A stretch of DNA of 64,000 nt from assembly GCA_012932295.1 (NCBI GenBank), contig JAAONU010000002.1, forward strand, positions 19,623,770 to 19,687,769, written 5' to 3'. The stretch comes from Cyclina sinensis. Its lineage: Eukaryota; Mollusca; Bivalvia; Venerida; Veneridae. The translations under genes and the position numbers were made by a program. The notes beneath the pieces were generated by a model, which was given only the letters and a program-made list of their open reading frames with translations, ran no database searches and was not told the DNA's origin. Shown here piece after piece: positions 33,300 to 45,029 of this stretch (positions are counted from its first letter, which is position 1; every line of letters begins with the position of its first letter).

Positions 33300-34803
33300 A
33301 CAAGAGGGCCATGATGGCCCTGGATCGCTCACCTGAGTACTTAGGTTTGCTGTTAAGCAGTATTTCATTTTTTAATTGAAAATATGTAAGTGCCTACAAA
33401 CCAAATATGTAAAATATCAGTCAATAAATAAAGGCTCTATGACAGAAAGTAGAAATATTTATTATAAGCTATGGTGACCTTGACCTTGACCCAGTGACCT
33501 CAAACCCTACCCATGGGTAGAGGTCCATGCAAGGAACCTCTATACTGAATATCAAAGATATTGGTCTATAAATGAAGGCTCTATGAGGTACAGTAGATAA
33601 ATCTACTTTTAGCCTCCGTGACCTTTAACCTAATCCAATAATTTGAAAAAGCTTGATAAAGCTTGCTTCATGCCAAATTTTAAAATTCTAGGTCTTGTGG
33701 TTTCAGACAAGAAGATTTTTAAAGATTTTCTTCTATATTGTTATTTAAAACTTGTGACCCCTCGGGCGGGGCCAATAGTGACCCTAGGGACATTTTTCTA
33801 AAAAACTTGGTAGAGGTCCACTAGACAATGCTACACAACAAATATCTAAGCTCTATAACTTACGGTTTCTGGCAAGAAGATTTTTTTAGATTTTCTTATA
33901 TAACTCTTTGTAAAACTAGTGGCCCCTGGGGCGGGGTCATTTTTGACTCAGAGGCCAGGATTTGAACAAACTTGGTAGAGGTCCACTAGACAATGCTACA
34001 CACCAAATATCTAAGCTCTATAACTTACGGTTTCTGACAAGAAGATTTTTTTTAGATTTTCTTATATAACTCTATGTAAAACTAGTGGCCCCTGGGGCGG
34101 GGCCATTCTTGACCCAGAGGACAGGATTTGAACAAACTTGGTAGAGGTCCACTAGACAATGCTACACACCAAATATCTAAGCTCTATAACTTACAATTTC
34201 TGACAAGAAGATTTTTTTAAGATTTTCCTATATAACTCTATGTAAAACAAGTGACCCCCGGGGCGGGGCCATTTTTGACCCAGAGGCCATGATTTGAACA
34301 AACTTAGTAGAGGTCCACTAGACAATGCTACATACCAAATATCTAAACTCTAGGCCTTGTGGTTTCTGACAAGAAGATTTTCAAGTTTTCCCTATATAAC
34401 TCTATGTAAAATCAACTGACCCCTGGGGTGGGGTCAGTTTTGTCCCCAGGGACACAATTTGAACAAACCTGGTAGAGGTCCACTAGATGATGCTTCATAC
34501 CAAATATCAAAGCTCCAGGCCTTGTGGTTTCGGAGAAGAAGATTTTTAAAGATCCAACTTATAAAATCTATTTTTAGCTCCAGTGAACCAGAAATGCAAT
34601 GGACCAGAACCATTTGAACAATCTTGGTAGAGCTTCATGCAAGGAACATCCCAGGCAAGTTTCATTAAATTTGCCCCATTGGTTTCAGAGGAGATGTCGT
34701 TTGAATGAAAAGTTGACGACGGACGGACGGACTGACGGACGGACGACGGACAAAGACCGATCAGAAAAGCTCACCCTGAGCACTTTGTGCTCAAGTGAGC
34801 TAA
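33300..34803 (+). mobile_element. Family A, full length, c1 array
   Basis: Head at 33300, five to six c1 cores, a tail with GACGGACGGACGGACTGACG (34728 on), and AGCTCACCCTGAGCAC ttt GTGCTCAAGTGAGCT then AA. It is very close to the 12836-14820 copy, suggesting recent spread. Confidence 0.88.
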
Positions 34804-34995
34804 AAATCATTGAAAAATAAAATGATGAATGGTGGATGAATACATTAGCTTTGCAAAATGACCTACTGTATATACATATAAACAGTTGCAGATGTTGTAG
34901 TTAAAATCACGAGGATTCTCTATTAAGTAGGACGTTATTTGCGTGTATTCATAAGCTTTTGATAGAAGGGTACAATTTATGGATTTTTCTCTGGA
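34804..34995. other. Short unique intronic gap
   Basis: AT-rich; nothing recognised. Confidence 0.5.
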
Positions 34996-35126
34996 ATAAG
35001 AGGGCCATGATGGCCCTGGATCGCTCACCTGAGTACTTTGCCTGAGGGTCTACCATTAAGCAAACATCAGATGCAACATAACATTTTCTAACTGAAGATA
35101 TTCAAAGATCTCATATTTCATACAAA
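34996..35126 (+). repeat. Family A head fragment
   Basis: AATAAGAGGGCCATGATGGC, then CGCTCACCTGAG and the 'gaagatattcaaagatctca' stretch. It is cut by the ACTAG-type element at 35127. Confidence 0.65.
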
Positions 35127-35788
35127 ACTAGAACTATCGCTGAATGCGATTCATACCCCCACCAATGTCCTTGACAGAAGACAACATGGAAAGGTGGTTA
35201 AGGGAATAACTTTAGTGGCACAACTACATATACATAAAAAGAAATTATCTCTGGTGAAAACAAGAGCCACCGCAAGCGGGGGCCACGCTCGACTTTTTTC
35301 TATTTCCAAAAGCAAACACATCAGAGGAAGCACATTGTGGTGAAGGGATTTCAAATGAAACATCATTTGGAAATATAATTATACATAACAAAGTTATGGC
35401 CAATTTTAGCAACATTCAGAAATTTGACCTTAAAGGTCTAAGTCAAGTTCAGTTTAACCTTCTCTGGAGGTATTGTCTAAAAAGTAGTTATGTCCAAGCA
35501 TGAAGACACTACATCCATTAACAACAAAGATATAGCCAAGTTAAGTAATGTCAAGGTCATTTAAAGGTCAAGGTAATGCTTGAATTGTTTAACACGTTTC
35601 TTTTATTCTCAGTGTTGTTTTGTCCCTGTATAGATCAAATCCATCCATAAAACCAGAAGTTTGGCTATTTTAGCAAAATGCAATAATTAGAAATTTGACT
35701 GTAAAGGTCATTTAAAGGTTAAGGTCATACTTGAATAATTTAACATGTAGGTTGTGTCATTAGCCTTGTTTTGTCCAAGTATTAATAA

Positions 35789-37008
35789 ACAAGAGGGCCA
35801 ATGGCCCTAAAGCACTAACCTGGGTTCAAAGATGAAAGAAATTTTTATGAATGTAATGATGCATATCACAGAAATGGACCAATGCAATTTCATTGCCATA
35901 GCTCCAAAAACAAAAAGAAGGTCAGTAAGTCAAAATATAGGTCATGAGATGACATTTTTGAAATCCGAACGAAAAGCTGTACATACAGTCCAAATTTCAT
36001 TGCTGTAGCTTTAAAACAAAAAAGTAGGTCAGTAGGTCAAAAATATAGGTCATGCTATGACGTTTTTGAAATCTGAACATAAACTGTATACATGGTCCAA
36101 ATTTCACTGCCATAGCTCCAAAAACAAAAAGTAGGTCAGTAGGTCAAAAATATAGGTAATGCGATGACATTTTTGAAATCGGAACGGAAAACTGTGCATA
36201 TGGTCCAAATTTCATTGCTGTAGTTAAACAACAAAAAAAATAGGTCAGTAGGTCAAAAATATAGGTCATGCTAAGACGTTTTTGAAATTGGAACAAAAAA
36301 CTGTGTAGATGGTCCAAATTTCATTGCCATAGCTCCAAAAACAAAAAGTAGGTCAATAGGTAAAAAAAATAGGTCATGCGATGACTTTTTTGAAATCGGA
36401 AAGAAAAACTGTGCACACGGTCCAAATTTCATTGCTGTAGCTAAAAAACAAAAAATTAGGTCAGTAAGTCAAAAATATAGGTCATGCTAAGACATTTTTT
36501 AAATTGGAACAAAAAACTGTGTACATGGTCCAAATTTCATTGCCATAGCTCCAAAAACAAAAAGTAGGTCAAAAATATAGGTCATGCTATGACATTTCTG
36601 AAATTGAAACGAAAAACTGTGCACACTGTCCAAATTTCATTGCTGTAGCTAAAAAACAAAAAAAAGTAGGTCAGTAGGTCAAAAATATAGGTCATGCTAT
36701 GACGTTTTTGAAATCGGAAGAAAAACTTGTATACAAGGTCCAAATTTCATTGCCATAGCTCCAAAAACAAAAAAGTAGGTCAGTAGGTCAAAAATATAGG
36801 TCATGCCATGACATTTTTGAAATGGAAATAAAAAAAGTAGGTCAGTAGGTCAAAAATATAGGTCATGCTATGACGTTTTTGAAATGGAAATAAAAAACTG
36901 TGCACACAGTCCAAACTTCATTGCTGTAGCTCAAAACCAGAAAGTAGGTCAGTAGGTCAAAAATATAGGTCATGCGATGACATTTTTGAAACAAAAACAA
37001 ATAAGTGT
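35789..37008 (+). mobile_element. Family A' element (c3 array), inner layer of the nest
   Basis: ACAAGAGGGCCAATGGCCC head, then about ten c3 cores of about 108 bp with AGGTCAGTAGGTCA in nearly every unit. A shortened unit near 36835 marks an internal rearrangement. No 3' hairpin; the family F core resumes around 37009. Confidence 0.75.
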
Positions 37009-37837
37009 TGTTTTGTCTAAGTCTGATTCAAATCCAACCATAAATTACATAATTATGGCCAGTTTTAACAAAATTCAATGATTTGACCTTGACCGTCAAG
37101 GTCATTTAAAGGTCAAGGTCAAACCTGAAATGATCATAATGTCGGATTTGTCACAACTGTTGTTTAGTCCAAGTTTGAATTAAATCAATAAATAAATGAG
37201 AAAGTTATGACAATTTAAGCAAAATTCAATCATCTGACCTTGACGGTCAAGGTAATTTTAAGGTCATGGTCAAATCTGAGTTATTCAACATGTCGGTTTT
37301 GTCATAAGTGTTGTTTTGTCCAAGTATAAATCAAATCCAACCATAAATACTAAAGTTCTGGTCAATTTTAGCAAAATTCAATAATATGACCTTGAAGGTG
37401 AAGGTCATTTATTAGTCAAGGTCAAGTTTAGTCTGGTCAGCTTGAAGGTCTTGTCCAAAGGGTTGTTGTGTCCAAGCATAAAGAGAATCCACCTATTAAT
37501 AATAAAGTTATGGTCAATTTAAGCAAAATTCAATATTTTGACCTTGAACATGAAGGTCATTTATGAGTCAAGGTCAAGTTTGGGCAGGTCGGCTTGAAGG
37601 TCTTCTCCAAAGAATTGTTGTGTCCAAGAATTAAGAGAAACCACCTACTAATAATAAAGTTATGGCCAATTTTAGCAAAATTCAATATTTTGACCTTGAA
37701 TATGAAGGTCATTAAAGAGTCAAGGTCAAGTTTAGTCTGGTCATCTTGAAGGCCTTGTCCAAAGGGTTGTTGTGTCCAAGTATGAAGATAATCCATCAAG
37801 GAATAAAAAAATTATGATCAATGTTAAAGTTTTCGGA

Positions 37838-37880
37838 CGGGAACGGCAATGGCAATGGCAACGGCAACGGCAACGACACC
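37838..37880 (+). repeat. GGCAAT/GGCAAC hexamer microsatellite
   Basis: Six to seven hexamers just before the 3' hairpin of family F, in the place where other families carry (ACGG)n. Confidence 0.9.
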
Positions 37881-39525
37881 ATGACTATGACAATAACTCG
37901 ATTTTTTTATTCAAAAAAAGTCGAGCTAAAAACAAACAAATTGTACAGGTAATTGTATAAATATATATTGTCAAATCATGTTCGAAACAGTTACAAATAA
38001 CCTTTCATTTTTGTGAATATCTGTTCTAGTTTCAGAAACATTTAAGTATTGATGGTTATATCAGAACATTTTCTAAGCCTAAAAGGGGCATAACTTGTGT
38101 CATAATTCAATGGAATTGTAGAATTTTCGTCAACTGAGCTTGCTTGTAACCATTCATATAAATTTTAAGTTTCAAGTAAATATCTGTTCTGGTTTAAGAA
38201 ATATTATAGTAAATAAATTTAAAGACATAAAAATGGACTTTACTTTGTCAAAATACAATACAAAGTTATCCCCCCCCCACACTTTTTTTAGTTATGAAAC
38301 TTGACCTGCATATCTTACTTGCGACACTTCATATATATTTGAAGTTTCAAATGATTATCTGTTCTAGTTTTAGAAATATTCAAGTACATGTTAAAATTTC
38401 AGAACATTTTCGAAGTTAATTTTTTACCTTCAAGTTTGGCCTTGACCTTAAGCTGGCACAAGGGTAAGATGGGTTCTGCACATTGCCCAGTTGGGGTGAA
38501 CATTTGAGTCAAGTTTGAAGAAAATCCTTCCATTAGTATAGAATTTATAGAGCGGACACGACATATTGTCTAGTATTGATTGTAAGTAAATTAAAAGACT
38601 TAAAAAGGGGCATAACTTTGTCAAAATGCAATACAGAGTTATGAAACTTGACCTGCATATCTTACTTGTGATACCTCATATATCTTTTAAGTTTCAAGCT
38701 AATACCTGTGCTAGTTTCAGAAATATTCAAGTACATGTTAAAATTTAAGAACATTTTCTAAGTCAATTTTGATCTTCAAGCGTGACCTTGACCTTAAGCC
38801 AGCACAAAGGTAACATGGGTTCTGCACATAACCTTGTTGAGTTGAACATTTGAGTAAAGTTTGAAGAAAATTCTTCCATTAGTATAGGATTTATAGAGCG
38901 GACACGACATATTGTCTAATATTTGATTGTATGTAAATTTGAACTTAAAAAGGGGCATAACTTTGTCAAAATGCAATACAGAGTTATGAAACTTGACCTG
39001 CATATCCTAATTGTGACACTTCATATATATTTTAAGTTTCAAGCAAATACGTTCTCTAGTTTCAGAAATATTCAAATACATGTTAAAATTTAAGAATATT
39101 TTCTAAGTCAATTTTTGACCTTCAAGTGTGACCTTGACCTTAAGCTGACAAAAGGGTAACATGGGTTCTGCACATCCCCTTGTTGAGGTGAACATTTGAA
39201 CCAAGATTAAAGAAAATCTTTCAATTAGTGTAGGACTTACAGAGCGGACACGACATAATGTCTAATATTTGACTGTTTGATATTTGACCTTCAATTGTGA
39301 CCTTGATCTTGAGCTGACACATGGGCAACATGGGTTCTGCACATCCCCTTGTTGAGGTGAACATTTCAGCCAAGTTTGAAGAAAATCCTTCAGTTGGTAT
39401 AGGATTTATAGAATGGACACAATAATGGAGACGGACGGACCGACGGACGGACGGACCGTTCGACGGACGGACGCGACAAAGTGAATCCATTATAGCCCCC
39501 CCCACATTTTGTGGTGGGGGTATAA

Positions 39526-39777
39526 AAAGCCATGGGGCAGATGCAATTTCATGATAACAGCTTGTGAGGGGATGTCATTTGAAGCCATATATTGAACAAA
39601 ACATATTTTTAGCTCCGGTGGCCATTTTGTTCAATGGAGCAGAACCCTTTAAGCAATTTGAGAAAATTACCTTGCCATTGAGGAGGAGATGCTGTTTGAT
39701 TTCTTTTCTACTTTTAGCTTTTGCAGCCCTTATGTGCAATGGAGAAGAATGGTTTAAGCAATTTTATACAAGAGGGC
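39526..39777 (+). repeat. c8 core fragment
   Basis: 'gccattttgttcaatggagcag', 'gaggagatgctgtttgattt' and 'agcttttgcagcccttatgt' identify it as c8; truncated on both sides. Confidence 0.6.
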
Positions 39778-40211
39778 CAATGGCCCTAAAATGCTCATCT
39801 GGGTTCAAAGATGAAAGAAATTCTTATGAATGTAATGATGCATGTCACAGAAATGGACCAATGCAATTTCACTGCCATAGCTCCAAAAACAAAAAGAAGG
39901 TCAGTAGGACAAAAAATAGGTCATGAGACGACATTTTTGAAATCGCAACGAAAAGCTGTACACACAGTCCAAATTTCATTGCCGTAGCTTTAAAACAAAA
40001 AAGTAGGTCAGTAGGTCAAAAATATAGGTAATAATATGACTTTTTTGATATCGGAAAAAAAAACTGTACACTAGGTCCAAATTTCATTGCCATAGCTCCA
40101 AAAACAAAAAGTAGGTCAGTAGGTCAAAAATATAGGTCATACGATGACATTTTCGAAATCGAAACCAAAAACTGAGCAAATAGTCCAAATTTCATTGCTG
40201 TACCTAAAAAA
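39778..40211 (+). mobile_element. Family A' element, short c3 array
   Basis: ACAAGAGGGCCAATGGCCC head and three to four c3 cores, running into the next family A head without its own 3' end. Confidence 0.75.
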
Positions 40212-42318
40212 ACAAGAGTGCCATGATGGCCCTGTATTGCTCACCTGAATATGACAGCTTTTTACACAGTTGCTATGGACCTGGTTAACTGACCCAAGAT
40301 GACCCATATTCGAACTTGACCTAGAAATTATTGAAACAATCTTTCTGACAAATGTCCAGGTTATCTGGACTGAAAATGCAGCCTCTAGAGTGTAAACAAG
40401 GTTTTTCGATATTTTGGTCTCTGTGACCTAGTTTTTGACCCCAGATGATCCATATCCAAACTTGAGCTAGAAATCACCAAAACAACCTTTCTGACAAATT
40501 TCCAGGGCATTTGGACTGAAAATGTAGCCTCTACAGTGTTTACAAAGTTTTTCAATATTTGGGCTCTGTGAAAAGTTGTTGATTCCAGATGACTCATATT
40601 TAAATTTAAGCTAGAAATCATAGAAGCAACCTTTCTGATAAATTTTCAGGTTATTTGGAATTAAAATCTTAACTTTAGAGTGTTAACAATGTTTTTCCAT
40701 ATCTGGGCTCTATGACCTATTTTTTGACCAAAGATGACCCATATTAGTCCTTGAGCTAGAAATCATCAAAACAACCTGTCTGACAAATTTCCAGGATATT
40801 TGGACTGAAAATGTGACCTCTGGAGTGTTAAAACAGTTTTTACATTTTAGGGCTCTGTGACCTAGTTTTTTATCCCAGATGATCCATATCCAAATCTGAG
40901 CTAGAAATCAATGAAACAACCTTTCTGACAAATTTCAAGGATATTTGGACTGAAAATGTAGCCTCTAGAGCATTAACAAGGTTTTTCTTCTTTCTGGCCC
41001 TCTGATCTAGTTTTTGACCCCAGATAACCTATATTCAAAATTGAGCTAGAAATCATTGAAACAATCTTTCTGACAAATTTCAAGATTATTTTGATTGAAA
41101 ATGTTACCTCTAGAGTGTTAACAAGGTTTTTCCATATTTGGGGTTTGTGACCTAGTTTTTAACCCCAGATGACCTTTATTCGAATCTGAGCTAGAAATCA
41201 TTTAAACAACCTTTCTGGCAGATTTTCAGGTTATTTGGACTGAAAATGTTTCCTCTAGAGTGTTAACAAGGTTTTTCTATTTTTGGGCTCTGTGACCTAG
41301 TTTTTGACTCCAGATGACCCATATTCAAACCTGAGCTAGAAATCATAGAAACAACCTGTCTGACAATTTTCCAGATTATTTGAACTGAAAATGTTACCTC
41401 TTCTTCTACAAGCAGATTTTCAAAGTTTTCACTATATATAAGCCTATGTAAAACCAATGAGCCCAGGGTGAGGCCAAATTTGAACCCAGGGGTATAATTT
41501 CAACAAACTTGGTAGAGGTCCACTAGACAATGCTACATACCAAACCTTAAGGCTCAGGGCCTTGTGGTTTCAGACAAGAAGCTTTTCGAAGTTTTTCCTA
41601 TATAAGCCTATGTAAAACCAATGATCCCAGGGTGGGGCCAAATTTGACCCCGGAGGTTAATTTGAACATACTTGGTTGAGGTCCACTAGAAAATGCTACA
41701 TACCAAATATCTAAGCTCTATGCCTTACGGTTTCTGACAAGAAGATTTTTAAAAGTTATTCCAATATAACTCTATAAAACACAAGGTACCCCTGGGGCGG
41801 GGCCATTTTTGACCCAGAGGCCATGATTTGAACAAACTTGGTAGAGGTCTACTAGACAATGCTGCACACCAAAAATCTTAACTTTAGGCATTGTGGTTTC
41901 TGACAAGAAGATTTTTAAGTTTTCGCTATATAACTCTATGTAAAGTGAAGTGACCCCTGGGGTGGGGTCAGTTTTTACCCCAGGATCATAATTTGAAAAA
42001 ACTTGGTAGACGTCCACTAGATAATGCTTCATACCAAATATCTAAGCTCCATGCCTTGTGGTTTCAGAGAAGAAGATTTTTCAAGATCCAACTTTAAATA
42101 TCTGTTTTAAGCTCCAGTGACCCAGCAAAGCAATGGACCAGAACCATTTGATCAATCTTGGTAGAGCTTCATGCAAGGAACATCCCAGGCAAGTTTCATT
42201 AAATTTGGCTCAGTTGTTTCAGAGGAGATGTCATTTGAATGAAAAGTTGACGACGGACGGACGGACAACAGACGACGGACAAAGACTGATCAGAAAAGCT
42301 CACCCTGAGCACTTTGTG
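40212..42318 (+). mobile_element. Family A, composite (c2 then c1), 3' hairpin cut in half
   Basis: ACAAGAGTGCCATGATGGCC head, eight c2 cores (40270-41400), four c1 cores (41405-42060), a tail with GACGACGGACGGACGGACAA, then the left arm and loop 'ctcaccctgagcactttgtgc'. The right arm is missing: at 42319 the sequence switches to the middle of another family A head. Confidence 0.8.
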
Positions 42319-45029
42319 CCATGATTGAAAATATGTAAGTAATGTAAATATAAATATGTAAACATGTAAAATATCAGTCAATAAATAAAGGCTTTATGAC
42401 AAAAAGTAGAAATATCTTTCATAAGCTATGGTGACCTTGACCTTAACCCAGTGACCTCAAACCCTACCCACAGTATATAGGATCCATGCAGGGAAAAATC
42501 TGCCATAGCTTTAAAACAAAAAAGTAGGTCAAAAATATAGGCCATGCCATGACATTTTTGAAATCGGAACAAAAAACTGTACAAATGGTCCAAATTTCAT
42601 TGCCATAGGTCCAAAACCAAAAAGTAGGTCAGTAGGACAAAAATATAGGTCATGCAATTACATTTTTGAAATTGAAACGAAAAACTGTGCACATTGTCCA
42701 AATTTCATTGCTGTAGCTAAAAAACAAAAAAAAGTAGGTCAGAAGGTGAAAAATAAAGGTCATGCGACAACATTTTTGAAATAGGAACAAAAAACTGTAC
42801 ACATGTTTCAAATTTCATTGCCATACCTCCAAAAACAAAAAGTAGGTCAGTACGTCAAAAATGTAGGTCAACTGATGACATTTTTGAAATCGGAAAAAAA
42901 ACTGTACACATGGTCTAAATTTCATTATCATAGCTCCAAAAACAAAAAGGAGGTCAGTAGGACAAAAATATAGGTCATGCGATGACATTTTTGAAATCGG
43001 AACAACAAAACTGGAAACAGGGTCCAAATTTCATTGCTGTAGCTAAACAAGAGTGCCATGATGGCCCTGGATCGCTCACCTGAGTACTTTGGCTGTAGGT
43101 TAGCTGTTAAGCAGTTTTTCATTTATTAATTGAAAATATCAGTCAAAAAATAAAGGCTCTATGACAGAAAGTAGAAATATCTATTATAAGCTATGGTGAC
43201 CTTGACCTTGACCCAGTGACCTCAAACCCTTCCCATGGGTAGAGGTCCATGCAAGGAACCTATATACTGAATATCAAAGATATTGGTCTAAAAATGAAGG
43301 CTTCATGAGGTACAGGAGATAAATCTATTTTTAGCCTCCATGACCTTTAACCTAATCTAATAATTTGAGAAAGCTTGATAAAGCTTGCTACATGCCAAAT
43401 TTTAAAATTCTAGGCCTTGTGGTTTCAGACAAGAAGATTTTTAAAGATTTCCTTTTTTAAATATTAAGGGCCCCTGGGGCAGGGCAAATTTTGACCCCAG
43501 GGCCAACATTAAACAATATTGGTTAAGGTTCTTTACACAATACTCAACACCAAATATCTAAGGTCTACACCTATTTGTTTTGGAGAAAAATGATTTTTCA
43601 TGTTTTTCCTATATAACTTTATGTAAACCAAGAGAACCCTGAGGCGTGGCTAATTTTGACCCAGGGGATATAATTTGAACAAACCTGGTAGACATCCACT
43701 AGACAATGCTACATACCAAATATCAAAGCTGTAGGCATTGTGGCTTCTAAGAAGAAGTTTTTTAAAGATTTCCTTTTTTACATATTAAGGGCCCCCGGGC
43801 GGGGCCAATTTTGACCCCAGGGCCAATATTTAAACATATTAGTATAGGTTCTCTACACAATACTCCACACCAAATATCTAAGGTCTATTTCTATTAGTTT
43901 TGGAGAAAAATGATTTTTCATGTTTTTTCTATATAACTATATGTTAACCAAGAGAACCCTGGGGCATGGCCAATTTTGACCCAGGGGACATAATTTGAAC
44001 ACACTTGGTAGACATCCACTAGACAATGCTACATACCAAATATCAAAGCTGTAGGCTTTGTGGTTTCTGAGGAGAAGATTTTTAAAGATTTCCTATATAA
44101 GTCTATGTAAAGTGAAGTGACCCCTGGGGCAGGGTCAATTTTGACCCCAGGGAAATAATTTGAACAATTTTTGTAGAGTTCCATTAGAGAGTGCCAAACT
44201 CCAAATATCTAAGCTTGTGGTTTCAGACAAGAAGATTTTCAAAGCTTGTCCTTAAAGTTGCAATAGCAACCAGAGTTCTTGATGGAATTGAATTCTTTGA
44301 ACAACTTTGGTTGAGCTTCATGCAAGGAACATCCCAGGCAAGTTTCATTTAATTTGGCTTTTTGGTTTCAGAAGAGATGTCATTTGAATGAAAAAATAAT
44401 GACAGACACACGGATGACGGAAAAAGACTGATCAAAAAAGCTCACCCTGCGCTCAGGTGAGCTAAAAACAAAATTGTAGGTCAGTAGGTCAAAAATATAG
44501 GTCAAGCGATGACGTTTTTGAAATCGTAACAAAAAACTGTAAACACGGTCCAAATTTCATTGCCATAGCTCCAAAAACAAAAGTAGGTCAGTTGGTCAAA
44601 CTGAGGTCAAGCAATGACGTTTTTGAAATCGGAACAAAAAACTGTACACATGCTCCAAATTTCATTGCTGTGGCTAAAAAACAAAAAGTAGGTCAGTAGG
44701 TCAAAAATATAGGTAATGCAATGACATTTTTGAAATCGGAACAAAAAACTGTAAACATGGTCCAAATTTCATTGCCATAGCTCCAAAAACAAAAAACTAG
44801 GTCAGAAGGTCAAAAATATAGGTCATGCGATGACATTTTTGAAATCAGAACAAAAAACTGTACACATGGTCTAAATTTCATTGCCATAGCTCCAAAAACA
44901 AAAAGTAGGTCAGTAAATAAAAAATATAGGTCAAGCGATGATGTTTTTGAAATCGGAACAAAAAACTGTACACATGGTCGAAATTTCATTGCCATAGCTC
45001 AAAAAACAAAATGTAGGTCAGTAGGTGAA
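42319..45029 (+). mobile_element. Headless family A/A' fragment: head remainder plus c3 array, split by a nested copy
   Basis: Starts 'attgaaaatatgtaagtaatg' (interior of a family A head), then c3 cores to 43046 and again from 44466 to 45029. The 43047-44465 insertion lies in the 'gctgtagctaa|aaacaaaa' part of one core. Confidence 0.75.
43047..44465 (+). mobile_element. Family A, full length, nested in a c3 core
   Basis: Begins ACAAGAGTGCCATGATGG, has c1b cores ('gggcccc(t/c)ggggc', 'accaagagaaccctg'), and ends with a shortened hairpin (CTCACCCTGCGCTCAGGTGAG), then CTAA. Removing it rejoins 'gctgtagctaa' and 'aaacaaaattgtaggtcag', the normal c3 path, with no duplicated bases. Confidence 0.88.

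Larger units (their letters stand above)
35260..37929 (+). mobile_element. Family F element (GTCGAGCTAA type), middle layer of the nest
   Basis: ACAAGAG start, head hairpin CCGCaaGCGG, then GCTCGACTTTTTT. The cores (about 130-150 bp) carry 'ttgaccttgaaggtcaaggtcattt' and 'gtccaagtataaatcaaatcc'. The microsatellite is hexameric, based on GGCAAT/GGCAAC (37845-37876), not ACGG. It ends ACTCGATTTTTTTattc, then AAAAAAAGTCGAGCTAA. Confidence 0.75.
35127..39525 (+). mobile_element. Family E element (GGGTATAA type), outer layer of a triple nest
   Basis: ACTAGAAC start, head hairpin ATCGCtgaatGCGAT, then ATACCCCCACCA. The body resumes at about 37930 with cores of about 310 bp ('aaaaggggcataactttgtcaaaatgcaatac', 'gaaacttgacctgcatatc', 'cttcaagtgtgaccttgaccttaagc'). 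It ends with a dense GACGGACGG tract (39430-39475) and TATAGCCCCCCCCACA-ttt-TGTGGTGGGGGTATAA. The head block is exactly complementary to TGGTGGGGGTAT. Confidence 0.75.
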
